43,801 nucleotides of DNA from Reyranella sp. (lineage in GTDB: Bacteria; Pseudomonadota; Alphaproteobacteria; Reyranellales; Reyranellaceae), in assembly GCF_004296935.1 (NCBI RefSeq), contig NZ_SCVH01000001.1, positions 1 to 43,801 on the forward strand, read 5' to 3'. Positions within the stretch are counted from its first letter, which is position 1; each line of letters opens with the position of its first letter. Position numbers and translations under genes: made by a program. Below, piece after piece: positions 1 to 7,670 of the stretch. The notes under the pieces are model-generated. The model was not told the origin of the DNA. It saw nothing but the letters and a program-made list of their open reading frames with translations, and did not search any database.

Positions 1-1158
1 GTTTCGTCATCACTTCACCGAGCCTCGCTTTCTGCCTGGGCGTCGCGATCAGGCGACGGCCGGGTCTCGCCTTTCGTAGAGCGCGCCTGGCTTCGTGACG
101 ATCACCCAAGCTATGCGGGCGATCTTTGCCGCAAGCGCAACGACGACTTTATTCACGTGCATTCTCGCTTGCAGCGCGTCGAGCCATTTGCCGAGACGGT
201 CGCGCGTCCGGTCGAGGTGCGTCACGCACGATCGAGCGCCGTGGATCAGAAGACGTCGCAAGTAGCGGTTCCCGCGCTTGCTGATGCCGAGCAATGTTGT
301 CTTGCCGCCGGTCGAGTATTCCCGAGGCACGAGACCAAGCCACGCGGCGAGATCGCGGCCGCGGCGGAACTGGCGGCCGTCGCCCGCTGCGGCGAGCAGA
401 GCCGTCGCCGCGAGTGGGCCGAAGCCAGGGATGGTCATGAGACGTCGGGTGCGATCATCGCGGGCCGCCAGCCCTTCGATCTCCCGCGTTGCAGCGGCGA
501 TGCGCCGGTCGAGGTGGGCAACGTCTTCGAAGAGTTCGCCCAGCATCCGCCGCATCGCCGGCGTGAGATCGTTGCCGTCATCGGCCAGGACACCAGGCAG
601 ATCACGCCGGAACAGGCCTGCGCCTTGCCCGATGGCAGCCCCGTATTCGAGACAGAAGGCGCGCATCTGGTTGATGAGCCGGGTGCGGCTGGAGACAAGC
701 TGATCTCGTATACGATGGAGGGCCTGGAGATCGATCTGTTCGGCCGTTCGAACTTGAGTAAAGCGCATCGTCGGGCGTGTCACGGCTTCCGCAATCGCCT
801 CGGCGTCAATGGTGTCGTTCTTCTGCGATTTGACATAGGGCTTCACGAACTGCGCCGCGACGATGCGGACCTGGTGGCCCATTGCCAGCAGCTTGCGCGC
901 CAGCCACTGCGAGCCAGGACAGGCCTCCATACCCACGAGGGTGCATCGCGCACGCTCGAAGAACGTGAGCAACGTGTCACGCTTGAACTTCACCCGTTGG
1001 ACCACCGCGCCAGAGCCGTCGAGACCCACGACATGGAACACGTTCTTGCCGAGATCGACGCCATAGACGGCGGCATCTCGAGGGGCATTGCGGACCATTT
1101 GTCACTCCTTCCCTTTGTTGTGGAGACCTTAGCGTGCGATGGAAGGTGGGGCAGGTCA
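1..1158 (-). mobile_element. IS110-family (IS1111-type) element, partial
   Basis: The window opens inside an insertion sequence that carries a leftward IS110-family transposase. The C-terminal motifs of that protein match the IS1111 branch. IS1111-type elements keep their non-coding (bridge-RNA) segment on the 3' side of the transposase, so that part would lie below position 49 and mostly outside the window. The outer boundary near 1158 is an estimate: downstream of it the sequence reads as IS3-type orfB. No terminal repeats or target duplication could be identified with one end missing. Confidence 0.6.
49..1098 (-). CDS. IS110-family transposase (IS1111 group)
   Basis: This 349-residue protein has the full IS110 architecture. 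The N-terminal RuvC-like DEDD domain shows D15 (GVDLGKN), E58 (GMEAC), D95 and D98 (KNDTIDAEA). The C-terminal transposase_20 domain, roughly residues 218-300, has IPGFGP, AAWLGLVPREYSTGGK and LLGISKRGN, the last including the family's conserved serine. DEDD transposases of this type carry out recombination guided by an element-encoded RNA. The start is ATG at 1098, with an AAGGAG ribosome-binding site 6 bases upstream. Length and motifs suggest an intact gene. It abuts a decapitated IS3-family orfB on the opposite strand, suggesting one element inserted into or beside the other. IS1111 grouping rests on motif similarity remembered from family members, not on a search. Confidence 0.93.
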   Translation of the reverse strand: MVRNAPRDAAVYGVDLGKNVFHVVGLDGSGAVVQRVKFKRDTLLTFFERARCTLVGMEACPGSQWLARKLLAMGHQVRIVAAQFVKPYVKSQKNDTIDAEAIAEAVTRPTMRFTQVRTAEQIDLQALHRIRDQLVSSRTRLINQMRAFCLEYGAAIGQGAGLFRRDLPGVLADDGNDLTPAMRRMLGELFEDVAHLDRRIAAATREIEGLAARDDRTRRLMTIPGFGPLAATALLAAAGDGRQFRRGRDLAAWLGLVPREYSTGGKTTLLGISKRGNRYLRRLLIHGARSCVTHLDRTRDRLGKWLDALQARMHVNKVVVALAAKIARIAWVIVTKPGALYERRDPAVA

Positions 1159-2120
1159 TCCTATTAATGGTAGGCGTGCCGGCCCGTCGCGAGCAGGTGG
1201 CGTATGCAGGGCGCCGCGGCCTGTCGCAACGACGGTCTTGCACGCTGCTGGGAGTGGCCCGTTCGGCTCTGGGCTACCGATCGACGAAGGTCGAGAAGGA
1301 TGCCGCTGTGCTGGCGCGCATGGCGGCGCTGGGCGCGCAGTACCCGCGTTTCGGCTACCGTCGTATCCGCATCTTCCTCGATCGCGAGGGCCATGCCATG
1401 AGCTGGGGCCGCTGCTATCGACTGTGGCGACGGGCCAGGCTGCAGGTGCCACGCAAGCGCCCGCGCAAACGGATCGCGACCGGCCGGCCACGGCCAAAGG
1501 CGCCAACCGGCGCGAACCAGGTGTGGTCGTACGACTTCGTCTTCGACTGGTGTGCCAACGGCCAGCAGCTCAAGTGCCTGACCGTCACCGACGAGTGGAC
1601 CAGAGAAGGCCTGGCGATCGAGGTCGATGGCCGCATTCGCTCGGGCCGTGTGATCGAGGTGCTGTCGCGGTTGGTCAGCGAGCGCGGTGCGCCGCTCTAT
1701 CTTCGTTCCGACAATGGGCCCGAGTTCGTCTCGCGGGCGCTCCTGAAGTGGATCGTCGATCAGGGGATCGAGACCGCGCTGATCGATCCCGGCAAGCCCT
1801 GGCAGAACGGCGCGCTGGAGAGCTTCAACGGCAAGTTCCGCGACGAGTGCCTGGGCATGGAGTGGTTCTTGTCGCGCGCACAGGCCAAGGTCGTGATCGA
1901 AGCCTGGCGCAGACACTTCAACGAAGTTCGCCCGCATTCGAGCCTCGGATATTTGACGCCGGCCGAGTTCGCCGCAAAGCTTCAAAACACCAACGCAGCT
2001 CCCGCTTCCGCAACGGGCCGGGACGCTGCGCGACATGGGGGCTTCGCGCCCCGGCCCGTTGCAACATCGTCCTTGAAGGGACAATCGAACGACCAGGAGA
2101 CGCCGGTTCTTCCAAGTTAA
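1134..2120 (+). CDS. IS3-family transposase OrfB (orfA missing)
   Basis: This 328-residue reading frame is an IS3-family OrfB with a rve-type integrase core. The DDE triad is visible as D134 (WSYDFVFD), D193 (RSDNGPEF) and E229 (NGALESFNGKF), with the expected 35-residue D-E spacing. An HTH_21-like segment (YPRFGYRRI, about 70-79) lies before it and an RPHSSLGY motif after it. The frame opens at a GTG, and its first 14 or so residues look unlike other OrfB proteins; recognisable homology starts near VPARREQVAYA. In IS3 elements OrfB is normally made as a fusion with OrfA by -1 frameshifting. OrfA is missing here, apparently replaced by the adjacent IS110-family element, so expression and activity are doubtful. 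Confidence 0.88.
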   Translation: MRWKVGQVILLMVGVPARREQVAYAGRRGLSQRRSCTLLGVARSALGYRSTKVEKDAAVLARMAALGAQYPRFGYRRIRIFLDREGHAMSWGRCYRLWRRARLQVPRKRPRKRIATGRPRPKAPTGANQVWSYDFVFDWCANGQQLKCLTVTDEWTREGLAIEVDGRIRSGRVIEVLSRLVSERGAPLYLRSDNGPEFVSRALLKWIVDQGIETALIDPGKPWQNGALESFNGKFRDECLGMEWFLSRAQAKVVIEAWRRHFNEVRPHSSLGYLTPAEFAAKLQNTNAAPASATGRDAARHGGFAPRPVATSSLKGQSNDQETPVLPS

Positions 2121-2148
2121 CCGTGGTCCGAAGAATCAGGGCAGGTCA
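1159..2148 (+). mobile_element. IS3-family element remnant lacking orfA
   Basis: Only the orfB half of an IS3-family element is present. The right end is placed at 2148 because the sequence there, read inward from the end, begins TGACCTGCCC, which resembles IS3-family termini. The same ten bases in the same orientation (GGGCAGGTCA, 1149-1158) lie just upstream of orfB, at about the junction with the neighbouring IS110-family element. The left end and orfA are absent, so the element is probably immobile by itself. Confidence 0.6.
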
Positions 2149-2388
2149 GGCTCGGGGCTTTGATGACGCCACGTAGCGCTTACTCCTAGACTCACAGCGC
2201 TCGGAAAGATTTTGATTCGCACGACAAAACGCCGTTAGTGGCAAAGGGTTACCGCCTTTCCGACAAGCGCGGCCAAATTTGCAGCCGGGCCACGCTGCTG
2301 GATTCCCCGTTGAGAAAGTCGCCGGACCGGACATCTTCGGCATCTTAACTGCGCGCGGAAGATGAACTACTAAGCGTCCGGAGGCTTC
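2149..2388. other. Intergenic leader of methyltransferase gene
   Basis: This 240-bp gap lies between the IS3 right end and the methyltransferase start. It has lower GC than its surroundings. No ORF or convincing promoter pair was seen. Its last bases supply the CCGGAGG ribosome-binding site for the gene at 2389. Confidence 0.5.
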
Positions 2389-3492
2389 ATGGAAACGTTG
2401 GACAAGTACCGTAACAAGTGGCGTGAAGTTCCCGCGGGCGACGACGTGGATGGGCGCGTCTTCTCGGCGGGGTTGCTGGATCTCCCGGATGGGGAGTTCC
2501 TGGCGTCCTGGGGGCGGATGGCCGAGCGGCGGGCCTCTGGGGCGATGGCTTGGTTCCGCCCTTTGTATCGCGACTATTTTGCTGGAAAACGAGTCCTGGA
2601 GATTGGTTCCGGGGCGGGGGTGGATGGCATCCCGATGGCGGCGTTCGGCGCGCACTGGACCTTTGCTGATATCGTGCCGAACAACCTCGCGACCATCCGG
2701 CGTGTGGCAGCCCTCAAGGGGCTCGAGGCCAAGTTCCATCTGATCGACGACAATCTGTCCTTCGAGGCCCTGACTCCGGGTTACGATGCGATCCTTGTGG
2801 TTGGCTCCATTCACCACGTCCTCTACGACATCACCCGTCTGGAAGCCCTCAATGCCCTGCGTTTGCTGAAGGTCGGAGGGCGGTGGATCGAACTCGTCTA
2901 TCCGCGCGAGCGGTGGCTCCGCGAAGGAGCGCTGTCGTTCGACAAATGGGGACAGCGTACTGATGGCGAGCGTACGCCTTGGGTAGAATGGTACGATATG
3001 GAGAAAATTCGGCGGCGCCTTCACCCGGCGACGTTCAAGATCATTCTGGATTTCGACCTGCGCTCGCGCGATCAGCGTTGGGTAGATCTCGAATTTCTGG
3101 GGATGGGCCGGGACAGCCGAAAGTTCATCGACATCCCCGGTCCGGTGATTTTCGAAGCCGGCGAGCGCGACGGTTGGACTTTTGCCGGATCGAAGGGCGC
3201 GTTCCATCCAATTGCCCGGATTGACCTTGCGCCGTTCTTGGATGCTTTGACCGGCCCTTATGAAATAGAGGTGACCGTCGATGTCAGGCAAGGGGTGGTC
3301 GGGCTGGGGTTGACCGACGATCACAACGCCCACCTGCCCGATTCGGAACTCGTAGTTGACAGCGGGCCGGACATTCAGACGCTAGCCTTGCGGTTTTCCG
3401 GGCGGCCCAAACATCTCGTCTTCAGGAACCGCCACGAAGACCGCCAGAGCATCTTCACGGTGCGCCGGGTTACGTTGCGAGAAGCAGCCTGA
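2389..3492 (+). CDS. SAM-dependent methyltransferase with extra C-terminal domain
   Basis: This 367-residue protein has a class I SAM-binding motif at 69-77 (VLEIGSGAG), an acidic residue at the end of strand 2 (FADIVPNN), and the motif IV/post-I region DAILVVGSIHHVL. It therefore resembles small-molecule or sugar methyltransferases. The Rossmann domain covers roughly residues 50-200. About 110 further residues (258-367) are strand-rich with no methyltransferase motif and might form a separate beta domain. The start is ATG 2389 with GGAGG five bases upstream. Its neighbours (second methyltransferase, Wzm/Wzt exporter, GT2 enzyme, nucleotide-sugar dehydrogenase) suggest modification of a surface glycan. 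The substrate is unknown. Confidence 0.85.
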   Translation: METLDKYRNKWREVPAGDDVDGRVFSAGLLDLPDGEFLASWGRMAERRASGAMAWFRPLYRDYFAGKRVLEIGSGAGVDGIPMAAFGAHWTFADIVPNNLATIRRVAALKGLEAKFHLIDDNLSFEALTPGYDAILVVGSIHHVLYDITRLEALNALRLLKVGGRWIELVYPRERWLREGALSFDKWGQRTDGERTPWVEWYDMEKIRRRLHPATFKIILDFDLRSRDQRWVDLEFLGMGRDSRKFIDIPGPVIFEAGERDGWTFAGSKGAFHPIARIDLAPFLDALTGPYEIEVTVDVRQGVVGLGLTDDHNAHLPDSELVVDSGPDIQTLALRFSGRPKHLVFRNRHEDRQSIFTVRRVTLREAA

Positions 3493-3510
3493 GGAGAATG
3501 CCATCGCTGA

Positions 3511-4251
3511 TCAGCCTTGGCGTACCGCCACGATGAGCAAGGAACCGCCGAACGGCAGGCTGATGCCGGTTGCGATGATGGCGCGCTCGACGGTCAGCGC
3601 CGCCGAGAAAATGACATTCTGCCAGCGCGGATATTCGCGCACATCGCTCTTCGCGTCGTCGCGCTCGATCAGGCGATGAAGCAGCATCAGAGGGAAGAGG
3701 AACATGTTCCAGTAGCTCGCCCGGAGGGTGCGAAAGCCGTGCCGTGCCATCAGCGCGCGCGCCTCGCCACGGGTGAAGCGCCGGGCATTTTGCGTGCGCC
3801 TGTCGTGCGCCGAGAACATCCAGGCATAGGCCGGCAGGTTGAGAACCGCGACCGCCCCAGGCTGGAGGCAGCGGCGGGCCTCGCTGAGCGCGCGTTCCGG
3901 TTGGACGCCGGCATGGCAGAGAACATCGAGTGACACGTATCCGCCCAGCATGCCGTCGCCGACGGGCATTTCGTTGACCGAACCTGACATGACCGGCCGG
4001 CCGGCCTTGGCCAGCGCCATGGCGGCGGCCACGGGGTTGAAATCGAGCCCGAGGGTGACCCGGCCTGCCACGTTGGCGCCAAGAACGCGCAGCATGCCGC
4101 CAGTGCCGCAGCCGGCGTCCATCACGGGGCCGCTGGCCGGCGCGCTGGAAAGGGCGTGGGCGAGCTGCCCGGCCGCCAGCTTCCGCAAGCCGCGGTACCA
4201 CCACATGCGGTCTTCGACCGCATGCATCAATTCGTATTCCGGACTTTCCAC
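3511..4251 (-). CDS. Class I SAM-dependent methyltransferase (Methyltransf_11/12 type)
   Basis: The SAM-binding motif is VMDAGCGTGG at about residues 43-52, followed by GLDFNP for the ribose-binding acid and GYVSLDVLCH for the post-I region. A RALMARHGF motif lies near the C-terminal third. I place the start at the GTG at 4251, which gives MESPEYELMHAVEDRMWWYRG. Many relatives begin with a similar acidic, WWY-containing stretch, and an AGGAG lies 10 bases upstream. The frame stays open to an ATG at 4446, which would add 65 residues without recognisable homology. It is convergent with the methyltransferase at 2389, with an 18-bp gap. A role in glycan or lipid methylation is inferred from the neighbouring export genes. 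Confidence 0.82.
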   Translation of the reverse strand: MESPEYELMHAVEDRMWWYRGLRKLAAGQLAHALSSAPASGPVMDAGCGTGGMLRVLGANVAGRVTLGLDFNPVAAAMALAKAGRPVMSGSVNEMPVGDGMLGGYVSLDVLCHAGVQPERALSEARRCLQPGAVAVLNLPAYAWMFSAHDRRTQNARRFTRGEARALMARHGFRTLRASYWNMFLFPLMLLHRLIERDDAKSDVREYPRWQNVIFSAALTVERAIIATGISLPFGGSLLIVAVRQG

Positions 4252-4540
4252 GCTCCAATGACTCCTGAAGTTGCGTGATTCTAACCACTGACGAGCGAAT
4301 CTTGCCAATACTTCGGAAGCGCCAAAGGTTGGATATCTGGGGATTCTCAAGTAGAAGATCGCCTCGACTCGCCGGGTATCCCGTACGAAAGCGGGCTGGA
4401 CATCGGCTAAAGCCTTTTGCTGCTCAACGGCGCAGGACAGTCTCAATATGAGTGTTTGCTGGATGACGCCGCAATGGAAGTCTTTGCGACAGTTGGTTTG
4501 CGGTGCCGGATGGCGTTAGGGAGAGGTGGCCTGGGGAATC
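4252..4540. other. Gap between methyltransferase and IS3 element
   Basis: This 289-bp stretch is upstream of the leftward methyltransferase and ends at the left terminus of the IS3 element. Its only content is the open extension of the methyltransferase frame (to 4446). That could be a true longer N-terminus or the remains of sequence cut by the insertion. No other gene or promoter was recognised. Confidence 0.4.
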
Positions 4541-4605
4541 TGGACAGTCGGGTAAGTGGAGTTTCTGCCTGAACGCGGCGAGGATGCCGCAGATCGGGAG
4601 AGACC

Positions 4606-4911
4606 ATGAGCAGACGGACGAGACGGAACCACACGGCGGCCTTCAAGGCGAAGGTGGCATTGGCGGCCTTGAGGGGCGACAAGACGCTGGCGGAGCTGGC
4701 GCAGTATTTCGATGTCCACCCGAACCAGATCACCGATTGGAAGGGCCGGTTGCTCGAAGGGGCGACGGGCGTGTTCGGCCCGGACGGGGCTCGACCTGGG
4801 CCGGCGGTCGACGTGAAGACGCTGCATGCCAAGATCGGTGAGCTGACGCTGGAGAACGATTTTTTAGAAGGCGCGCTCACCAAGGCCGGCATGCTGAGCG
4901 CCAAGCGATGA
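4606..4911 (+). CDS. IS3-family transposase OrfA
   Basis: This 101-residue protein is the DNA-binding half of an IS3 transposase. A helix-turn-helix of the HTH_8/transposase_8 type spans about residues 12-50 ([20 protein letters not shown], then HPNQITDWK). A leucine-zipper-like stretch ([19 protein letters not shown]) follows at about 73-91; in this family it mediates OrfA-OrfAB assembly. The start ATG at 4606 is preceded by a GGGAGA ribosome-binding site. The stop overlaps the orfB start as ATGA, so the two frames may be translationally coupled. Confidence 0.93.
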   Translation: MSRRTRRNHTAAFKAKVALAALRGDKTLAELAQYFDVHPNQITDWKGRLLEGATGVFGPDGARPGPAVDVKTLHAKIGELTLENDFLEGALTKAGMLSAKR

Positions 4912-5738
4912 TCGACCGTACGCACGACCTGCCGTTGACGCGTCAGGCGAAGGTTCTGAAGCTGAGCCGGAGCAGCCTCTATTATCGGTCTCGGCCGGTG
5001 TCACCGGCCGATTTGGCGATCATGCGGCGGATCGACGAGCTGCATCTGGATTACCCGTTCGCGGGCAGCCGGATGCTGCGCGATCTGCTGCGCGGCGAGG
5101 GCGTCGAGATCGGTCGTTGCCGCATTCGCACGATGATGAAGCGGATGGGGATCGAGGCGATCTACCGGCGGCCCAACACCTCCAAGGCCGCGCCCGGGCA
5201 CAGGATTTACCCGTATCTGCTGCGTGGCCTCGCGATCGACCGGCCGAACCAGGCATGGGCGATGGACATCACCTACATCCCGATGGCGCGCGGCTTCGTC
5301 TACCTGGCCGCGGTGGTCGACTGGTTCAGCCGCCGGGTTCTGGCCTGGCGGGTCTCGATCGACATGGCGGTGGGCTTCTGCCTCGAAGCCGTCGAGGAGG
5401 CGCTGGCCCGGCACGGCAAGCCGGGCATCTTCAACACCGACCAGGGCTCGCAGTTCACCGGCGCGGCCTTCACCGGCCTGCTGGCCGACAACGGCATCGC
5501 CATCAGCATGGATGGCCGGGGAGCCTGGCGCGACAACGTCTTCGTCGAGCGGCTGTGGCGGTCGGTCAAATACGAGGAGGTCTATCTGAGGGCCTACGAC
5601 AGCGTCAGCCAGGCACGCGCCTCGCTGGGTCGCTATCTGGACTTCTACAACAGCAAGCGCCCGCACTCGAGCCTTGACGCCCGCACGCCCGATCGCGCCT
5701 ACTTCGGCGGCGCCGCGATCCTGGCGCGGGCGGCATGA
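4908..5738 (+). CDS. IS3-family transposase OrfB (DDE integrase core)
   Basis: This 276-residue catalytic subunit shows the complete DDE triad: D120 ([10 protein letters not shown]), D178 (NTDQGSQF) and E214 (VFVERLWRS), with the canonical 35-residue spacing. An HTH_21 segment ([13 protein letters not shown]) lies at about 49-61, and the C-terminal integrase motif ([10 protein letters not shown]) near 252-261. Its ATG overlaps the orfA stop in an ATGA. No frameshift or stop interrupts it, so it may still be active alongside OrfA. Confidence 0.95.
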   Translation: MIDRTHDLPLTRQAKVLKLSRSSLYYRSRPVSPADLAIMRRIDELHLDYPFAGSRMLRDLLRGEGVEIGRCRIRTMMKRMGIEAIYRRPNTSKAAPGHRIYPYLLRGLAIDRPNQAWAMDITYIPMARGFVYLAAVVDWFSRRVLAWRVSIDMAVGFCLEAVEEALARHGKPGIFNTDQGSQFTGAAFTGLLADNGIAISMDGRGAWRDNVFVERLWRSVKYEEVYLRAYDSVSQARASLGRYLDFYNSKRPHSSLDARTPDRAYFGGAAILARAA

Positions 5739-5746
5739 CTTTTTGC

Positions 5747-5811
5747 CGCCGTGATGCTCTCGCCACTTCGGTCGGGCTACGCCCTCCCTGCGCGGCGAGA
5801 GCATCACGGCG
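5747..5811. repeat. 18-bp perfect inverted repeat near IS3 right end
   Basis: CGCCGTGATGCTCTCGCC at 5747-5764 is perfectly reverse-complemented at 5794-5811, leaving a 29-nt loop that itself contains a short GGGC/GCCC stem. It lies between the orfB stop and the right terminal repeat. It could protect the transposase mRNA end, terminate transcription leaving the IS, or be a small repeat inserted in the element. No T-run follows it, so classic intrinsic termination is not supported. Confidence 0.85.
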
Positions 5812-5897
5812 ATACCAACCGGCAGAGGCTCCACTTAGGAAGCTCGGAAATCTGTCCAAACAAACCGAGCCACCTCTGGAATCTTGTCGCAAAATCC

Positions 5898-6812
5898 ATG
5901 ATCGAGAAACCAGAACATCAGACCGGTCACAGCGACGCGCTGTTGCTGCATGTCGTCGATGGCGAATCGGTCATCGACGGAAACCTTGGCCCGTGGGGCC
6001 TTTTCATCCGATTTTTGCGCGCGCCGTTTGTGTCGGCGTACCGTCACCGCGACCTGATCAGGGTGATCCTCAAGCGCGAACTCGACGAACGCTTCAAAGG
6101 CTCTCAGGCTGGCTGGGTCTGGGCGCTCCTGGCGCCGCTGCTGGCTTTGTTGACATACACTTTCGCATTTGGCGGCTCCGCCGTATTGCCCAACAAGACC
6201 GCTGCCAAGTCGGCCTATGACTACTCGCTCTTTGTGTTCGGCGGCCTGATCGCCTTCAATTTCTTTGCCGAGATGACCTACAGGGCACCGTCGCTGCTTC
6301 AGGAATACGCGCATTTCATAAAGCAGACCCTGTTCCCGGCAGAAATGCTCGCCGTCATCTCGACCCTGCGGGCCTCTGCCTATGCCGGGATCGGCCTGGC
6401 GTTGATGCTTGTTGCTCAACTCGCCTTTACAGGCTCCCTGAGCTGGACCGTCATTTTCCTGCCGCTCTGGGCGATCTCGTTCATGGCCTTCCTGGTCGGG
6501 CTGACCTGGTTCCTGTCGGCTTTGGGGGCGTTCACGCGGGATGTCTCGTACTTGATGATGACGATCGCGCCCTTGCTGCTGTTTGCGACGCCGGTTTTTT
6601 TCTCCCAGGAAGTCCTGCCTCCGCCGATGGACGTTTTGATCTACGCCAATGTTCTGACGGGCTTCGTGGAGATCGTGAGAGACCTCGTCTTCTTCGGTCG
6701 ACTGCCAGGACTCGCAGTGACGGCATGGACGTTCTTCATTTCACTGGCGATGTTCTGGTTCGGCTATTGGTTCTTCAATCAGAATAGGGCCAATATCGCC
6801 GATGTCCTCTGA
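5898..6812 (+). CDS. ABC-2 type polysaccharide export permease (Wzm/KpsM-like)
   Basis: This 304-residue integral membrane protein has about six hydrophobic segments. An N-terminal cytoplasmic stretch contains the family-typical HRDLIRVILKRELDERFKGSQAGWVWALLAPL region. Such permeases pair with a Wzt/KpsT ATPase to export lipid-linked O-antigen or capsule chains across the inner membrane. I start it at ATG 5898. The frame is open 49 codons further up, but those codons lie inside the IS3 element and its flank. The ribosome-binding site is weak. The 3' end overlaps the ATPase gene by 11 bp, indicating an operon. The insertion upstream has probably displaced its native promoter. Confidence 0.88.
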   Translation: MIEKPEHQTGHSDALLLHVVDGESVIDGNLGPWGLFIRFLRAPFVSAYRHRDLIRVILKRELDERFKGSQAGWVWALLAPLLALLTYTFAFGGSAVLPNKTAAKSAYDYSLFVFGGLIAFNFFAEMTYRAPSLLQEYAHFIKQTLFPAEMLAVISTLRASAYAGIGLALMLVAQLAFTGSLSWTVIFLPLWAISFMAFLVGLTWFLSALGAFTRDVSYLMMTIAPLLLFATPVFFSQEVLPPPMDVLIYANVLTGFVEIVRDLVFFGRLPGLAVTAWTFFISLAMFWFGYWFFNQNRANIADVL

Positions 6813-7581
6813 GGCTCCTGTCGTCATTCATGCACGCCATCTGGCCAAGGCCTATCCGCTCTACAAGGATCAGGGCGCCTGGGTGAAGCAGGCATTGTTT
6901 GGCAGATTCAAGACGTACTCGAGACCCTTCTGGGCGCTGCGCGACATTGATCTTGAAGTGCGGCGGGGAGATAGCATCGGAATCCTGGGAAGGAACGGCT
7001 GCGGGAAATCCACGCTGCTGCAGATCGTCTGCGGCATGACCCGTCCGACAAAAGGCGAGATCTGGGTGAGGGGACGGGTTGCCCCGGTTCTCGCGCTGGG
7101 GGCGACTTTCGATCAGGATTCGACCGGCCGGCAGAATGTCCTGATCGCCGGTGCGGTGATGGGCTTGAAGCGCGCCGAGGTCATCGCAAAATTCGATTCG
7201 ATCGCGGAGTTCGCCGGGATCGGCGCGTTCATGGACCAGCAGCTGAAGCACTATTCAACCGGCATGCGCACACGGCTTGCCTTTGCTATTTGCGCCCATG
7301 TCGAGGCGGATGTTCTGATCGTCGACGAGGCGCTGTCCGTCGGAGATGCTGCGTTCCAGCGGAAATGCCTCGATTGGATCGACAGCTTCAAGAAGCAGGG
7401 CACGCTTCTTTTCGTCAGTCATTCCGTGGATCAGGTGCGTCGCCTCTGCAATCACACGATCTGGATCGATAATGGGCGTATCCGCGAGCAGGGTGAACCG
7501 CAACGCGTTATTCGGTCCTATGTGCAAGCCACACGCGATGAGCGCGACGATGTCAGGCGCTTCTCGGCGGCGGATCAGTAG
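6802..7581 (+). CDS. ABC transporter ATP-binding protein for polysaccharide export (Wzt/KpsT-like)
   Basis: The protein has 259 residues. Walker A is at 63-71 (GRNGCGKST), the ABC signature at about 151-160 (YSTGMRTRLA), Walker B at 171-176 (VLIVDE) and the H-loop at H207 (FVSHS). The N-terminal YPLYK and FWALRDIDLEV segments and the ALSVGDAAFQRKC motif are typical of Wzt/KpsT ATPases. The long C-terminal glycan-binding domain of O9a-type Wzt is absent, so the exporter is more likely of the KpsT or short-Wzt type that does not read a capped chain end. It overlaps the permease gene by 11 bp and is presumably cotranslated with it. Confidence 0.92.
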   Translation: MSSEAPVVIHARHLAKAYPLYKDQGAWVKQALFGRFKTYSRPFWALRDIDLEVRRGDSIGILGRNGCGKSTLLQIVCGMTRPTKGEIWVRGRVAPVLALGATFDQDSTGRQNVLIAGAVMGLKRAEVIAKFDSIAEFAGIGAFMDQQLKHYSTGMRTRLAFAICAHVEADVLIVDEALSVGDAAFQRKCLDWIDSFKKQGTLLFVSHSVDQVRRLCNHTIWIDNGRIREQGEPQRVIRSYVQATRDERDDVRRFSAADQ

Positions 7582-7670
7582 GGCACGACCGGCGGGCTTC
7601 GGGTTGGTCTCAAGCTTGTTTGCAGCATCGGTCTAAAGGGGCAAGATCGTGAAGGCAATTGGTCGCGGCC

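Larger units (their letters stand above)
4541..5858 (+). mobile_element. Apparently complete IS3-family insertion sequence
   Basis: The element carries intact orfA and orfB, and its ends can be matched as inverted repeats. TGGACAG occurs at 4541-4547 and in reverse complement at 5852-5858. TAAGTGGAG occurs at 4553-4561 and in reverse complement at 5829-5837. The two blocks are 5 bases apart on the left but 14 on the right, so the repeats are imperfect. Total length would be 1318 bp. Flanks (AATC on the left, AAAC on the right) do not give an obvious 3-4 bp target duplication. A perfect 18-bp hairpin lies between orfB and the right end. The element lies 39 bp upstream of the ABC permease start. 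Confidence 0.8.

Noticed and set aside
157-1167. Long rightward reading frame over the IS110-family transposase
   Set aside because: It is the antisense shadow of the transposase, has no domain resemblance, and exists because of GC-rich codon bias.
2146-3333. Leftward 395-codon frame over the methyltransferase
   Set aside because: It is a shadow: the opposite strand has clear methyltransferase motifs and a good ribosome-binding site.
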